This document shows positions 26,091 to 38,673 of a stretch of DNA of 64,000 nt, one piece after another. The stretch spans positions 1 to 64,000 of the forward strand of contig CAJNOL010000765.1 of NCBI GenBank assembly GCA_905250125.1, in the 5' to 3' direction. Position 1 is the stretch's first letter, and each line of letters starts with the position of its first letter. The position numbers were made by a program, and so were the translations under genes. Source of the stretch: Rotaria sordida. Taxonomy: Eukaryota; Rotifera; Eurotatoria; Philodinida; Philodinidae. The notes under the pieces are model-generated. The model was not told the DNA's origin. It did no database searches and was given only the letters and a program-made list of their open reading frames with translations.

Positions 26091-26586
26091 TCAGTTTTTG
26101 GTTGATGACATTCGTTCAGCTTGTTTATCAGCTGGACCTTCTTGTTGAGATTTTTCTTGTTCAACATCAGATTTAGCTTGACCTTGGTCTTTATTTCCAC
26201 TTTGTTGACGTTGATCTTATAGAAAAAAAGAACTTTTTAAAATTCTTTCTTTATAAAGAAAACAAAAAAGAACTCTCAAAAAAAAAAATGTTTTATCAAA
26301 TATTATTTAGAGAAATAAAATTAATTTAATTTTAATCTTAAATATTGAAATTATTTGTTGAGTTGATCTATATTGAAGAAATTTGAGAGAGAAAAAATTG
26401 ACTATTACTTTTTTGTTCATTTTTCGAACGTTCTCCCTTTTCATTAGATTTTGATGATGCACCACGATTTGTTCCCGAAGAAGATTGACCGAAAAATACA
26501 TTTGATGTAGTTAAACTTTTACAAGAAATCAATTTCATATAACTCCATCGACTTGCCAACATAGGATAAACACATTTAACTAACAT
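26091..26586 (-). CDS. Small two-exon gene, possible mitochondrial leader and Gln/Lys/Ser-rich tail
   Basis: Exons 26586-26409 and 26215-26091 join (193-bp intron, phase 1 on both sides) to a 100-aa protein ending in SSTKN. The first 35 residues have Arg/Lys spaced among hydrophobic and Ser/Thr residues with no acidic residue, as in mitochondrial presequences. The rest is highly polar (SKSNEKGERSKNEQK, then QRQQSGNKDQGQAKS, EQEKSQQEG), probably disordered. I recognise no family. The splice sites are acceptable, and the polar composition carries smoothly across the junction, which supports the model. An in-frame upstream exon cannot be excluded. Confidence 0.5.
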
Positions 26587-27589
26587 ATTCGTTTTATTTT
26601 TATCTATAAGATAACAAATTTTTAATTTTTATTAAAAAATTAAATTAATTCTTATCACATAATTCATAAGAAAAATCAAAGATATTTAAAACTAAACAAA
26701 CAAACTGAGATAATAAATCATTATAAAGTGTTAATTGCGTTGGATTTTATTCTATTATGCACATGAAAAAAGAAACAGATTGGAATGGTTTTGCCAGTTG
26801 ACCAATAAAATGATTTGTCGCTGATCGATGAAATTTCTTTCCGGCTTGCGAATGCTTCTCTATTTCCTCCTTTTTGCTGTTTTTATTATGAAACTCAGCA
26901 TTGGAAGGATTTGCAAAAGCAGAATTAGAGAATTTTGTAATATAGTCGCATTTTCTTATCATCGCAGGTCAAAATCGTCTCTTAGGATTCTATCAAATCC
27001 AACTGAATTCTATTTGAAATTCATGGAAGCGTAGAGCAGGATTGCGCTTGCCAGACGCTATAAGAATGCCAATTATCGTAACGCTTTCTACCAGGTGAAT
27101 CCTATTCTGTGATTATATCAATTTCATACAGGACTCGCTCGACTATGCTAGATCTGAGTAGTAATATATGGAAAAAATTTCTGAGAAATTTCTTCCATAC
27201 CTTATTTCGATAAGATTGAAGAGTTCGATTGCTTTTTATGGGCTAGCCATCTCTTATGTGTCCTCTTATGAACAAAAGGTTTCTGCGAAGAACTATTTCT
27301 GTAGTAGGATTGAAGTGAAATTCTAGTCTAACACTAAACTTTGCATCTTTAATAGCAGGTCGATATCAGTATGTCTGAGCTCATTTGAACAATTCCCGTT
27401 TGGTAGTTGAATATAGTGTTACGTTAGGTTTACATTTGATCATATTCTGACTGATGCATTCTGCAAAGCGAAACAAACAAAATGAAAAATGTTCAACAAA
27501 TAGCAATTGAATCTAGAATAAGTTTTCTCTAAGATGCAAATATGGCATAAAGAGCATGCATGTTGATCTCTCATTTTATCTTTAATTAA
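26587..27589. other. Non-coding stretch with decayed repeat-like sequence
   Basis: GC is somewhat higher than in the flanks (about 26750-27400). There is no intact gene. A short near-perfect palindrome lies at 27167-27199. Confidence 0.45.
27167..27199. repeat. 33-bp palindrome (16-bp arms, one mismatch, 1-nt centre)
   Basis: TATGGAAAAAATTTCT, a central G, then AGAAATTTCTTCCATA. As RNA it could not form a normal loop, so a cruciform or the joint of two element ends is more likely than a hairpin RNA. Confidence 0.7.
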
Positions 27590-27710
27590 TTCTTATATAG
27601 GCTTGTTCAGCATGAAGAAGTCAACTAATTTTGTTCTCACCCACACCTTTGGGGTGCCCTCCGCGGCCAAAAAGTACTTTCGATGAAGTATGTTTCGCTG
27701 AAGAGCATAT
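27590..27710 (-). mobile_element. Half copy of the inverted-repeat element found intact at 43.7 kb
   Basis: The sequence from TTCTTATATAGGCTTG through CACCTTTGGGG, CCTCCG and TACTTTCGA matches the reverse complement of about 43675-43786 at roughly 80 percent identity. It ends with GAAGTATGTTTCGCTGAAGAG, similar to the other terminus of that element. The opposite arm is missing or unrecognisable. Confidence 0.7.
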
Positions 27711-29083
27711 ATACGAAAAAAAAAACTTTCAACAAATAGTAAATGTTGCTATTGTAAAAAGGTATCGAATAATTTGTGACTTTTTACAGTTTTATTCGAC
27801 TATTCTTTACAATATTTACTAAATACTCAACTGCGAGTTAAAATACTATTTTATGCATCATGTCATTGAATCCAATCATTTGTGAATACATTGCTCTGTT
27901 ATACAATTCCTTAAAAGTTTCATCATCGTCTGTTGATTTTTTTAAAAGAAAATCTCAAGATGAATATAAAAACAAATAATTAAAATAATAAATCAATTGA
28001 TTCTGTTAACGATAAACTATTTCATAATGATAATATTTCATAAACATAAATTCGTTTTTAAATCGATCAACATATTCAGTTATATATTAATTATCAACAA
28101 GATCATTTTTTTTTAAATAAGAACTATTCAAACAAGTTTAGTTGATTATTGAATAATTAAACATTGTTTTCATTGATTAATCAATATTTCCATAGTTTTT
28201 TTTAAACATATATTCAACAATAAATTATTATTTGTAGAATATAAAATAAAATATCTCGAAGAAATAAATAAACTATTATCAATGGACATTGATCATTTTA
28301 TTAAAATAGATATATTTGAAAATATTCAATTTTATATTGTTAATCATGATTAAATTAACTTAATTTTAATTCCTGTATCATCTACCTTTTACCAGAGAAT
28401 TCAACTTGCAAAAGAATTATTAATTTTAAGAACAACAACCCATTATTTGCACACTTTTTTATCCAGCAGTATATTTTTCTCATCCTATTCGATCGAATTC
28501 AAAATAATCGAAATTCTTTCATAAGATTTTTAGTCAAATTTTTAGAATTAAAAACAATTTTATTATAAAAATTGTTATTTGATAATTGATAAATGGGATT
28601 AGTAAATGATGAGCATGGTACATAAAGCATGGAAACGATTAGCATAAGAACTTTCACCACCAAAAAGTAAACCACGCACAAAAAATAATAGAAGGACATG
28701 AATTAAGAAAAATGCATTTATCTATTGAACCACATGACATAAAATTTTTATGTCAGCAAAAAATTGAAGTCCAAGAATGATTTTTTACTATGTTGTTAGA
28801 CTATGTGCTAGAGTCAATTAAAAAAGCCAAAACGAATCTGTTTAGCTTTGGATTTGGCTTGTTTTTCACTTTCATTTCAATGTCTTATTGAATGAAACGA
28901 TATAATTCGATCGTTCATCAATTTGATTGTCAAATATGAAACATTGAACTTTAATTATTGGATTTTTATGGATGTCTAGAGAAGAATAACATTGATAGAT
29001 AGACATTAAATCACATCAAAAGCAAAGTCACATACTGACACCGTTTATCTTCATTCTTTTTGTGCGTGCTTAAATTATCGGTG
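27711..29083. other. AT-rich non-coding stretch
   Basis: No supportable gene. A short minus-strand frame at 28499-28699 is hydrophobic and AT-driven. Confidence 0.45.
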
Positions 29084-29273
29084 GTGGATGTCAGTGACGT
29101 ACGCAGAAATTTTTCAAGGGGAAGGGAGCCAAGTCCTCAAGGAAGAGGCCCGTAATGGGGTTTTTCAAAAATTTGTACTGTGGTACTTTTTTTACCCGTA
29201 CTCCCCCACAGGGAACTTTTCTTCAAGGGGGGCCTGGGCTCCCCCCCCCCCTCCATACGCCACTGGTGGATGT
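29084..29273. mobile_element. hAT-type short element with 8-bp target-site duplication
   Basis: The element proper is 29092-29265 (174 bp). Left end CAGTGACGTACGCAG; right end CATACGCCACTG, whose reverse complement is CAGTGGCGTATG. These are imperfect terminal inverted repeats of the CAGTGGCGTA type common in animal hAT elements. The 8-bp word GTGGATGT flanks both sides exactly (29084-29091 and 29266-29273), the size expected for hAT insertion. The interior is G/C-run rich and has no transposase, so it is non-autonomous. Confidence 0.92.
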
Positions 29274-29490
29274 TCTCGTTGATAATTATCTATGATTAAA
29301 TTTCAGTGCTGATTGTCCTGATTGTCGAAAAAAATGATTATCATTTATTATTTTGACTATTTAATCTAGAATTGATTGCATTTACTTCCGTTTGTTGGAC
29401 AAGAAGAACTATTGACAAAAAAATCTGTTTATTTAATGAATATATAATTAAAAATTCAATTGAAAAAAGTTTCTATTTAGAAATATTGTT

Positions 29491-30120
29491 CTAAAGAAAA
29501 GCAAATGTCTCTTTTTTTTGTATTTTTGGACAGCATATTCTAATAAAACATTGATAACAACAAGCAATAACTAATAATATATAAGATAAAATTAAATAAA
29601 CAAATGTAAATCGATATAAAACAGGATGGCAATAATTATATGTATAATAATGATTAATAGTATCATATTCATGTTTAACTTGCTTATTGACACGAAATGT
29701 CCAAACACTTCCAATAATTAACCAAATAAATGAAAATATAGTACCTAGTAAGATAATTATACTTAAAATTAAGACAAGAATGATTGAAATTAATGAACGA
29801 TGATAAAAGAAAAAAATAGTTATCGTTGAAATAATAATATTAAGAATAATCAATCCTAAAGCAACACTTCCATGAACAATCAGATAAAGACTAATACGAG
29901 GTTCAATTGGACAATAACGTGGATCATGATAACGTACACCAATAGCGAGTACAATAATTGGTATAGCAAGCAAAAGAATAAGAACGATTAGACTGTAAAT
30001 TGATGCTGCTGCAACACCAGCAACTAAATAACGAATCCATGGATGAACTTGATTTGCATCTGGAGATTGACGATTAACTGTTTTAACTAACAACGGTTCA
30101 ATAGAAATTTCTTTCTTCAT
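29491..30120 (-). CDS. TMEM272-like four-helix membrane protein
   Basis: Single exon, 209 aa, from ATG at 30120. There are four predicted membrane segments: about 31-60, 76-105, 110-140 and 167-192. Between segments 1 and 2 is RYHDPRYCPIEPRISLYLIV, which fits the TMEM272-type signature (a short Cys-Pro loop followed by the second helix starting PxISLYLIVHG). Before segment 4 is NYCHPVLYRFTFVYLILSYI, also typical. The short N-terminus and Cys-rich C-terminus (CCYQCFIRICC, possible palmitoylation) face the same side. Function of the family is not established; these proteins are numerous in rotifers. No intron is seen, unlike many neighbours. Confidence 0.82.
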   Translation of the reverse strand: MKKEISIEPLLVKTVNRQSPDANQVHPWIRYLVAGVAAASIYSLIVLILLLAIPIIVLAIGVRYHDPRYCPIEPRISLYLIVHGSVALGLIILNIIISTITIFFFYHRSLISIILVLILSIIILLGTIFSFIWLIIGSVWTFRVNKQVKHEYDTINHYYTYNYCHPVLYRFTFVYLILSYILLVIACCYQCFIRICCPKIQKKETFAFL

Positions 30121-33100
30121 GTTATACTTATACTTTCATCCTAAATTTAACTTTGAAATATAGGCAATAAATGGATTTCTTTTTAGATGAAAGAACAACA
30201 AATAAAAGAAAATAAAGATTGATTCATTCAAGAGAAGTATTTATCAACATGAATGACAAACAGCATGCACTGTATTCAACTGGAAAAAGAGAAAAAAAAA
30301 ACGGTTTTTTTTTTGCATAAGTAATGCAAGAAGGAAAAGAACAAACTGTTTCTGTCCAATGACAAATTCAAATAATACGAAACGAAAATTATTGCCTTTT
30401 TTTAACCTTTAACTAACAAAGAAAAATTTGATTGCAATCAGTCATAATGAAAAATGAAACGTTTTCTCTCTTAAAATGAATACATTTTCAATATAAAAGA
30501 TACTATCTTAATTTATTTAAATATACATTTGTTAAGAGAAATTGATTATTTATCTTTATCAAAAGACTTTTGTTTTTAATTAAAAAAAGTGACATTTTCT
30601 TTTCGAGTGATATTTTATTATGTCTCGTATTCATTCTACAGTGATATATAAGGGAATTAACATTTTCTATCTCAAACAATGAAGCTCATGTCAATGATAA
30701 AATCAATGATACAAATGTAATCCAATGAGCTATTTATGAAACTGTCAACCCTTCTTTAAATAATATTCTTATTTTTGATTTTGTTACAACGAATTGATAA
30801 TGTTCGATTGTGATATTTTATACAAATAATTTAACAAAAGAAAGAAAAACATTATGTCCATAATTAATATTCTCAATTGAATTTATGTTAACCCTTTAAA
30901 AAAACCATTTTTTACCGATTGAATTCCATTAAATTTCATTAACTATTGATTATCTTATTTGTTAAAATAAAATTTATCTTGATTTACAAATGAAACCACT
31001 TGATAATTAATAATTTCAACATATTGTATAACATGATCCTATATAAATGAGAGAACTTTTTTTTGTACAAATAACATGCGACATATATATTAAAAAGCAT
31101 ATCCTAATTATAGCAAAAAAAAAAGGTTGCGTCATTCGAATTATAATCTATTATTTGAAATTCATAATCAAATTCTCTTCTCGAAGATTTTACTGTTGTT
31201 CGTTATGTTCTCGAACATAATTCATTTTCAACAAATAATTGACAATATTGAACATTTGAATTTATAAATATCTCTAGATATCAATGCATTTGTTTTGTCA
31301 CATCATGAAGATAAATTTTCAAATATAATTAATCATTATGTTTTACTATGAAATGAACATTCGATGAGTTTCAACTATAGATTGTTTGAATATCATAGAT
31401 AGAAAATAATTAATTCAACAAGGTAAATCTAAATTTATTATTAAACTTAAATAGAATCGGGCAAAAGAGAGACATGTTATATAAATTATTTAATGAAAAT
31501 TCTATAAATTGAAATTTAACAAATTATTAACATAAATGCCATAGATGAAATATTACACAATATAATAAGAGATTTGTTTAAAATCAAACTATTATTTATT
31601 AATATGATAGATTTAATGAAATAAATCGATATTTGACTCATTTAAATTGTTCCATCGATAAAGTTCTTCTAATGTTTTCTTTGATTTTTTTTTCCTCTTT
31701 TAATTTTATTAAATGAATAAATCATTTAACATCATCAACATTAATTATAAAAACAAAGTTTAATTATAAAAAAAGTTCTTCGAATATGAAACATTATTCA
31801 TAGAATTAAAAAATAATTTCATTTTATCTAAGGACACTTTTTATAGTTATACCAACAATAGATTGAAGTACTTCTTGATAATAATCATAAAATTTTCTTT
31901 TCCCTTATTCAATGAAATTGTTTTAAAAAAATTCTCAAAAAGTCAATTTTAATTGACTTGAAAAAGCTTACAACATCAATATGAATGAGTCTATTTATTA
32001 TTGACTAAGACGAATACCTGTTGAATATTCAACAATAATCACGAAATTGATAATATAAATATGAATATACTCGATAGATATAATTATTAGTGAACCAATA
32101 AATATATCTGAATAGCATAAGACTTCCAAGGATTACTTTCATACTTGAATGTGGTCCAATTTCAATAATAATTTATTTCAATTATTCGAATCTAGATTGA
32201 TTTTATCGATCAATACATTTATTCTTACAGTTTAATGTACGATGTAACAATTATTGATTATACTAGACAATTCAACATACATAATTAGAAATAATCATTA
32301 TAGGATATCTCAAACGAATTTATTTTATTTTGATGAATTTTATTCTTGTTTCAAGTGAATTTGAAGATATTCACATTAATATGGAAACCAATAACATACA
32401 AATCGATATCTATCATAAAATATATAGAATATTAATTAAGATTCAAACCAAATTAGTCAGTTTATGTATTGAAAAATCGATAAGGACATTCAAATAATAG
32501 ATGTTTGCGATTAAAAAAAAATTGGTAAGTAATTGCATATGATTTGAATACGTTAAATATTGGTATACTGAGCTTTGACGAATCTATTGATCTTGAATAC
32601 GAATAAATATTTGTCAAAGAAGCAATGATCTCCTGAAAACTTTATCAAAACGTGTTTGATTTCGTCACAGTAACATTCAATCCTTGGTGACTTACAATTG
32701 ATGAAATATAAGAATGATCGAATAAAATACAAAAAACCGATTAGAAATGACCACGATCGCGCATGGTCACAATTGTGACTGTGACTGCAACTCACGAAAC
32801 TTCTATAGTTAACAGATCAGGTATTATAAATTTTTTTTTTCGGTATACTCTTACTGTTAATTTTACCTTATTGAAATCATCCACTGCTATGCTTTCAGAT
32901 TTAGTTGCTGCATTTTAATACGAATAATGTGCAGCTAGGAAAGTTTCGTTAAGGACGAGTGTCTATAAGGTGGAAGAAGAAGCGGAGTATAAAAGTCCGA
33001 ACCTTAAGTTATATGAGTTCGAATTTGAAAAAATAAAAAATAAATTCTCATAGAGCTAAATTAAATATTGATCGTGACTGGTCCGGATCGTGAGTAACGA

Positions 33101-34043
33101 TGATCATATCGATTTCTAATCGATAGCGATGTTCTATTTTGATTAAAAATTATTAGACTTGATTAATCGTATTTATTGATTTATAAAAGATATATTTCAT
33201 GATATTATATGAACAAAATGAATCAATTTTGAATGACTTTTTATCTTTTGCATGAAAAGAGAAAAGAATAAATTATTTTTAATATTAAAGTTAAAACATA
33301 TAAACATTCTATTAGAATAATTAAAATGAATTACTACCATTTTGAGATTAACTTTTTATCTTTAAATGATTTATTGTCTATTAAAATAAATTAAAAAAAT
33401 TTTCTATCTAACATATTTAAACGTAGAAATATAAAACTGATGATGACCTACACCATTCGATTTATTTCAAATAAATTGAAATATATTCTTTATCTTTTAT
33501 CGAAATATATTATGAAATCCTATCTATCTATTTAATTTATTTCATATCAAATCTATCTAATTATTATAGAATAAGATGATAAGTTTATCTATAATCTGTT
33601 TTATTCTTCAATATGATTTAACAATACACAAGTGAAGTTTATTAAAAATCGTATGTGTAATTGTTTATCTTATCTATGAAATGAAATTTGTTCGTTTAAA
33701 TGATGGATGTTAAATATTCAAAAAGATTTTTCGATAAAACTAAAATTATACAGATATTATAAAACTAACAATTAGTGACTAATATAGAAAATAAATGTGA
33801 GCAAATATAAAAAGAGACTTGTCTGCGAAACTTTGTCAATCATTTATTGAAACGTTAAAAGAATATTTTATGGCACATAAAACGAAAAGAAAGCTATTTA
33901 TTGTTTTTTGTCGGTTGCTACTGTAATTTGATGAAAAAAAAAAGGAAAGAAAAAGCAAAGAACACCACGAATTTTTATTCTGTCAAAGAAATAATCCGTT
34001 ACAAGAAAAAAAAAGGTAAAACTAAGTTACATTCATCGAATTG
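30121..34043. other. Long AT-rich non-coding stretch
   Basis: About 3.9 kb without supportable genes. A minus-strand frame at 32553-32795 (Cys/His at its start) lacks a recognisable motif, and I do not count it as a gene. Confidence 0.5.
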
Positions 34044-35900
34044 ATGTCATCTTCTAATAATCCAAATCTTGAATTAATAACATTGATATGGCTTGATAAT
34101 ATGGTTGATGCTACTCAAGGAAATCGAGAAATACAAGATAAACTTCGTTCTATTGTTAATTATCTTCGAACATTTGATAATTGTAAACAATGTGAAGATT
34201 ATATTCGATCTACAATTGATAATAAACAAGATAAAATAATATTAATTGTTAGTGGTCGATTAGGTCAAGATATAATTGAACATATACATGATTTAAAACA
34301 AGTCATATCAATATTTGTTTATTGTTTTGATAAAGAAAAAAATGAATTATGGGCTAAAAAATATAAAAAGGTTTTTTATAATAAATATTCAAATTTATTT
34401 ATCTTTATTTTTCTATAGGTACGATCTGTTATTGTTGAATTAAATGATTTATTAAAAGAAATTGATATTGATTGTAAAAGTGATGAACAAAAATTAAATG
34501 AATCAATTGAATTAAAAATACATAATGATGAAATAATATTATTACTTTTACAAATTAATTCATCATTAATTGATAAAAAATATTTATTAAATATTTGTTT
34601 AAAATTCTATGAAAATAATATAAGTGAACTTGAAAATATTCGAGAATTTGAACATTTATATTCATCATTAAATGCATTAGAATGGTTTTTTAATGAAACA
34701 TTTCTTTATCGTTTATTAATTAAAAGTCTTCATATATTTAATATTGAAATACTTTTTCTTTTGAGATTTTTTCTTCAAGATATTGATCAACAATTAAGAA
34801 ATTGTACAATTGTATCTGAACGAGTTTATCGTGGACAATTAATGACAATTGATCAAATTGATTTTATACAACAATCAATAAATGATAAATATTTTAGATT
34901 TAATTCATTTATAATTGCTCATCGAAATCCAGAACAAGTTTTTAAATCTTTACAAAATAGTTCAAATACAAATGATTTACATCGAGTTTTATTTGATATT
35001 GATTCGAATCAAATTGGAAAACAATATAAACAATATATTATTTTTCCAATTACAACTTATTTTCGTATTGTTTCTATTCATTTTGAACAACGAATTTGGA
35101 TTGTCAAAATAATTGTTTTCAATTCTAATAAATCTATTGAAAAAAAAGATAAAAATCCTTTTCAATTAGCTCATCTTCTTCGACATATTGGTCAATTAGA
35201 TCAATCGGAAAAATTATTTTATCTTTTATTAAATCAATATCCATCATTAAATTCTCAATCTTATGATGGACTTGGAAGAATTGCACAAGATAAAGGTTTA
35301 TATGATGTTAGTCTTAATTTTTATTTGAAATCTCTTGAAACAGTTCCATTTAAAAATCGTGCTCATTGTTTAAATAATATTGGATGTGCTTATGATTATT
35401 TAGAACAATATGACAATGCTCTTCAATATTATTCTGAAGCATTATCATTAATGAAAGATGAGATAAATCAAGCAATGTGTCTTTCTAATATGGGTATAAC
35501 ATATGCTAAAAATGATAACTATCAACAAGCACTTGGATGTTTTGAACAATCGTTATCTATTAGAGATAAAACTCTATCGAAAAATCATCCTGATATAGGA
35601 ATATCTCATACAAATCTTGGTGTTGCTTACTCATCTATTGGTGAATTCGATATTGCACTTAACCATTTCAATTTAGCATTAAAATCATTTTCATCAAATA
35701 ATTCAGATATATATCGAGCAATAGTTTATCAAAATATGGCGAAAATATTTCAAGAAAAAAATCAATTTGATCAAGCACTAAAGTTTTATAAGAATGCAGA
35801 AAATATTTTTCGACTATGTCGACCTATTGATCATCCAAATCTTCTTCATGTACAACAACAAATTAATCAACTAAAACAACAACAACAACAACAACACTAA
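34044..35900 (+). CDS. ADP-ribosyltransferase-like domain with C-terminal TPR (kinesin-light-chain-like) repeats
   Basis: Exons 34044-34370 and 34419-35900 (48-bp intron, phase 0) give 602 aa. Start ATG reads MSSSNNPNLE. Residues 1-110 form an alpha/beta domain often found ahead of this architecture (LIWLDNMVD, IILIVSGRLGQ). Residues 220-345 match the arginine ADP-ribosyltransferase fold: VYRGQLMT (245-252) holds the first conserved Arg. The usual SFLSTS block reads FNSFIIAHRNPEQVF, and the usual ExE-LF block before the FRI strand reads KQYKQYIIFP, so the acidic catalytic pair is absent. Residues 353-583 carry TPRs (CLNNIGCAYDYLEQYDNALQYY, SNMGITYAKNDNYQQALGCF, HTNLGVAYSSIGEFDIALNHF). The tail is poly-Gln. 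This looks like a rotifer-type fusion whose transferase is probably inactive. Confidence 0.85.
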
Positions 35901-36429
35901 ATTTGTCTTTAATATTTTCTAAATGGTTGTTTTTCGTTTTTTTTTTATATTAAATGTTATTTTGAATTAAATTGAACAATGTTTTCACAATATTCGAATG
36001 TTTTTTATTGTTTTATTGAAAATGAAATTCTTTTTGATAATTATTGAATAAGAGAATTATAAATAAATCGATAGTTTTATAATCATTTGTAAACGAATAT
36101 TATATTAAAATATCTATTAATCACAATAAGATTTATCTGTTATTTATTCTTATATTCAAATATTTTTAACGTTTTATTCATTTTAATTTGATAATATTCC
36201 TATTCCACTGATTTCAATATAATTATCAATCAAATCATTATTCAACTTGTGTGCTTTTATCTATTATATTTAGGCTTATTATTTTTTATTTGAATTAGTT
36301 ATTATTAAATAAATTTATGTATGTACCTCATATAGAAATACTCAAAAGAAAATTAGAAACATTAAGAATCAAATTGTATTTCTCCTATCTAAATAAAATT
36401 AATTCATCATTAAATTTTGATATCAAAAT
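35901..36429. other. AT-rich non-coding stretch
   Basis: 3' flank of the TPR gene; nothing else is visible. Confidence 0.45.
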
Positions 36430-36789
36430 AAAATTAAAATTCGTAAGATATCGAATTAAATGTCATTTATAATGGTGAAACAAAAGTTAAGTTGAAGAAA
36501 AGAATAAAATAACATAAAATTATTCAAAAAAAATGAAGAAGAATTTAGTTTAGAAATAGTACAACCACATAAAAATAAGTGCTATCAATGTAAATTTAAT
36601 CCTATAGGCACATTCATTATCGATAATGAAATAGATTTCAAAAACACAAAAGTGAAAGAATCCATTTATTCTATTATTAACAATTTCATTAACAGACATG
36701 ATCAATTAGATGAAAGCTTGTATTCTATATTGCAATATGAGAAAAAAAATCATAAGAAGAATAAAATTCGAAAAAATAAAGCATTCTAA
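36430..36789 (+). pseudogene. Unassigned coding relic
   Basis: An ATG-less open frame from 36508 to the stop ending at 36789 reads EEEFSLEIVQPHKNKCYQCK and continues with IGTFIIDNEIDFKNTKVKES and RHDQLDESLYSILQYEKK. A coding-like piece just upstream in another frame reads IELNVIYNGETKVKLKK before a stop. The mixed polar/hydrophobic composition and the long stop-free run are unusual for AT-rich filler here. I cannot name the family. It could also be an exon of an undetected gene. Confidence 0.35.
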
Positions 36790-37164
36790 TAGAAACATGA
36801 AATTATTACTTTTTCTTTCTTTTGCTCTTAAATGTTTATCAAAGACCATTTTCATTTTTCTTTTTTTGCAACAAAAAGATTTTGTCTCATGAATGACATT
36901 TATAAAAAGAGAAGATAAAAAATAATGACTTAGATTTAAACTTAATGTTCGTTTTTTTGTTTATTAATTAATCAAGTCTGATATAATCGACGAGTTTTTG
37001 ATAAATATATCTTTTTTGCTAATAGTTAATGACATCTTTCACAATCCATTTTTTGTATTGGATGATGTTAAAAGCAATGAACGTTTTTTTTAAGTTTTTT
37101 TTTTTTCTTCGTCGTTGTGTTGTTTTTTATTTGTTCTCGTTAATTAATTTCAAAAATCAAATCG

Positions 37165-38673
37165 ATGGCTGGTCCCGGTGAAAACCAACAAACAATTGAT
37201 TTACATGAATTATGTATTGAAGGTGATTTTGCAGAGTTAAAATCAGCATTAAATTCATCAAAAGATATTGATGTTAATCAATATAAATTATTTGCCTATC
37301 GGCCAATAGCAAATAGTTCAAAAGAAGCAGATGGTCTACATGATGTTGAAGACGATTATCAATCGGATGAAGATGCAGCTGATTCTGGTACAATGTTTGA
37401 TTATCGATCTCCACTTTTTTATGCTATTCTTCATGATCGATTAGCTTGCGTTAAATTATTGATTGAACATGGAGCAAATACAGATAAATTGAGGTAAAAT
37501 AATTAATTAAATATTTTTTATCGAAAAAGAATTCGTTGGTTTTTTTTTCTATATCAATAATAGACCTTGGGGTTTAAATGCTCTTTGTTTATCATGTTAT
37601 TGTGGACATACACGTCTTGTGGAATATTTTCTTAATACAAATGTAAATGTAAATATAACAGATAAACCAAGTGCAACAGATAATTATTTTAGTTCATTAT
37701 CAAATGAACATGAACATAAAATAAAAATGCGTGAAATGCATTCACGTGTTGCACAAGATATGGGAATGTTTCATTATCCACTTCATATTGCTATTAAACA
37801 AGATTATATTGAATTAGTTAAAATTTTACTTAATTATAAACAAAAATTTGATATAGAAATAAAAGAACCATATACAAACAGAACAGCATTACATATTGCT
37901 GCTGGAAAATGTTCAACAGAGGTTTAATGAAGAAATTTTTCTTTTCTTTTTTTTTTATTATATTAAAATAAATTATTCTTTTATAGATTATTAGTCTTTT
38001 ATTAGAAGAAGGTCAATGTGAAGAAAATCCTATAGATTTAAATGGTCATACACCATTAGATATTGTTTGGAAATTACTTAATAATTTAGATTATCAATTT
38101 GAATATAGAGAAGAAACATTAAAATTACTGTTAAGTCATAAATGTAGATTTTCATCACTTAAATCACTAACAGAATTTTATACAAACTCTTTATCGGCAT
38201 TTCGTCGATTTGAATCAAATTTTTGGATTGTTGTTGCCTATGATTTACCATCATTATTTCTTGATTATTTTGAAAATAATAAAGTTTTACTTGTTCATAT
38301 ATGGCTTTGGTTTAATCGAAGTTATCAAGATACTCTGATGGAAGATGATGAATTTGATAGACATTATACAGGTAGTATTCTTAGAAATTTAATTCATGTT
38401 ATGTATGAAAATGAACAATTAACATTAACAAATCATGAACTTGTTGAATTATTTACAGAAGATTTAGGAAGTCATTTTGATAAAGCAACAGATGAAATTG
38501 ATATAATAACAACAATACTTTCAACACCATTAAAATTAAAACAAATTTGTCGAAATCGAATACGTAAACGTCTTTGTTCATCTCAAATAGGTGGTCTTAA
38601 TAGACAAACACTTGAACATTCATCACTTTCACCACCATTAAATGAATCACTTCGACATTTTGTCCTTCCATAA
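37165..38673 (+). CDS. Ankyrin-repeat protein with C-terminal SOCS box (ASB-like)
   Basis: Exons 37165-37493, 37564-37921 and 37987-38673 join in frame to 457 aa. Ankyrin repeats: RSPLFYAILHDRLACVKLLI (81-100), WGLNALCLSCYCGHTRLVEY (112-131), HYPLHIAIKQDYIELVKILL, NRTALHIAAGKCSTE-IISLLLEEG (split by intron 2), and GHTPLDIVWKLL. An acidic insert (DVEDDYQSDEDAADSG) sits before the first repeat. The last 50 residues fit a SOCS box: the BC-box pattern L-x3-C-x3-I is met by LKQICRNRI, followed by a Cul5-box-like LSPPLNESLRHFVLP ending. Such proteins act as substrate receptors of Elongin B/C-Cullin-5 ubiquitin ligases. Targets cannot be inferred from sequence. Confidence 0.85.

Noticed and set aside
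29088..29282. 64-aa plus-strand frame with Gly/Pro runs
   Set aside because: It lies wholly inside the 174-bp hAT element and its duplication; the residues come from G/C runs and not from a gene.
32553..32795. 80-aa minus frame starting with Cys/His residues
   Set aside because: Isolated, no zinc-finger spacing and no adjoining exons.
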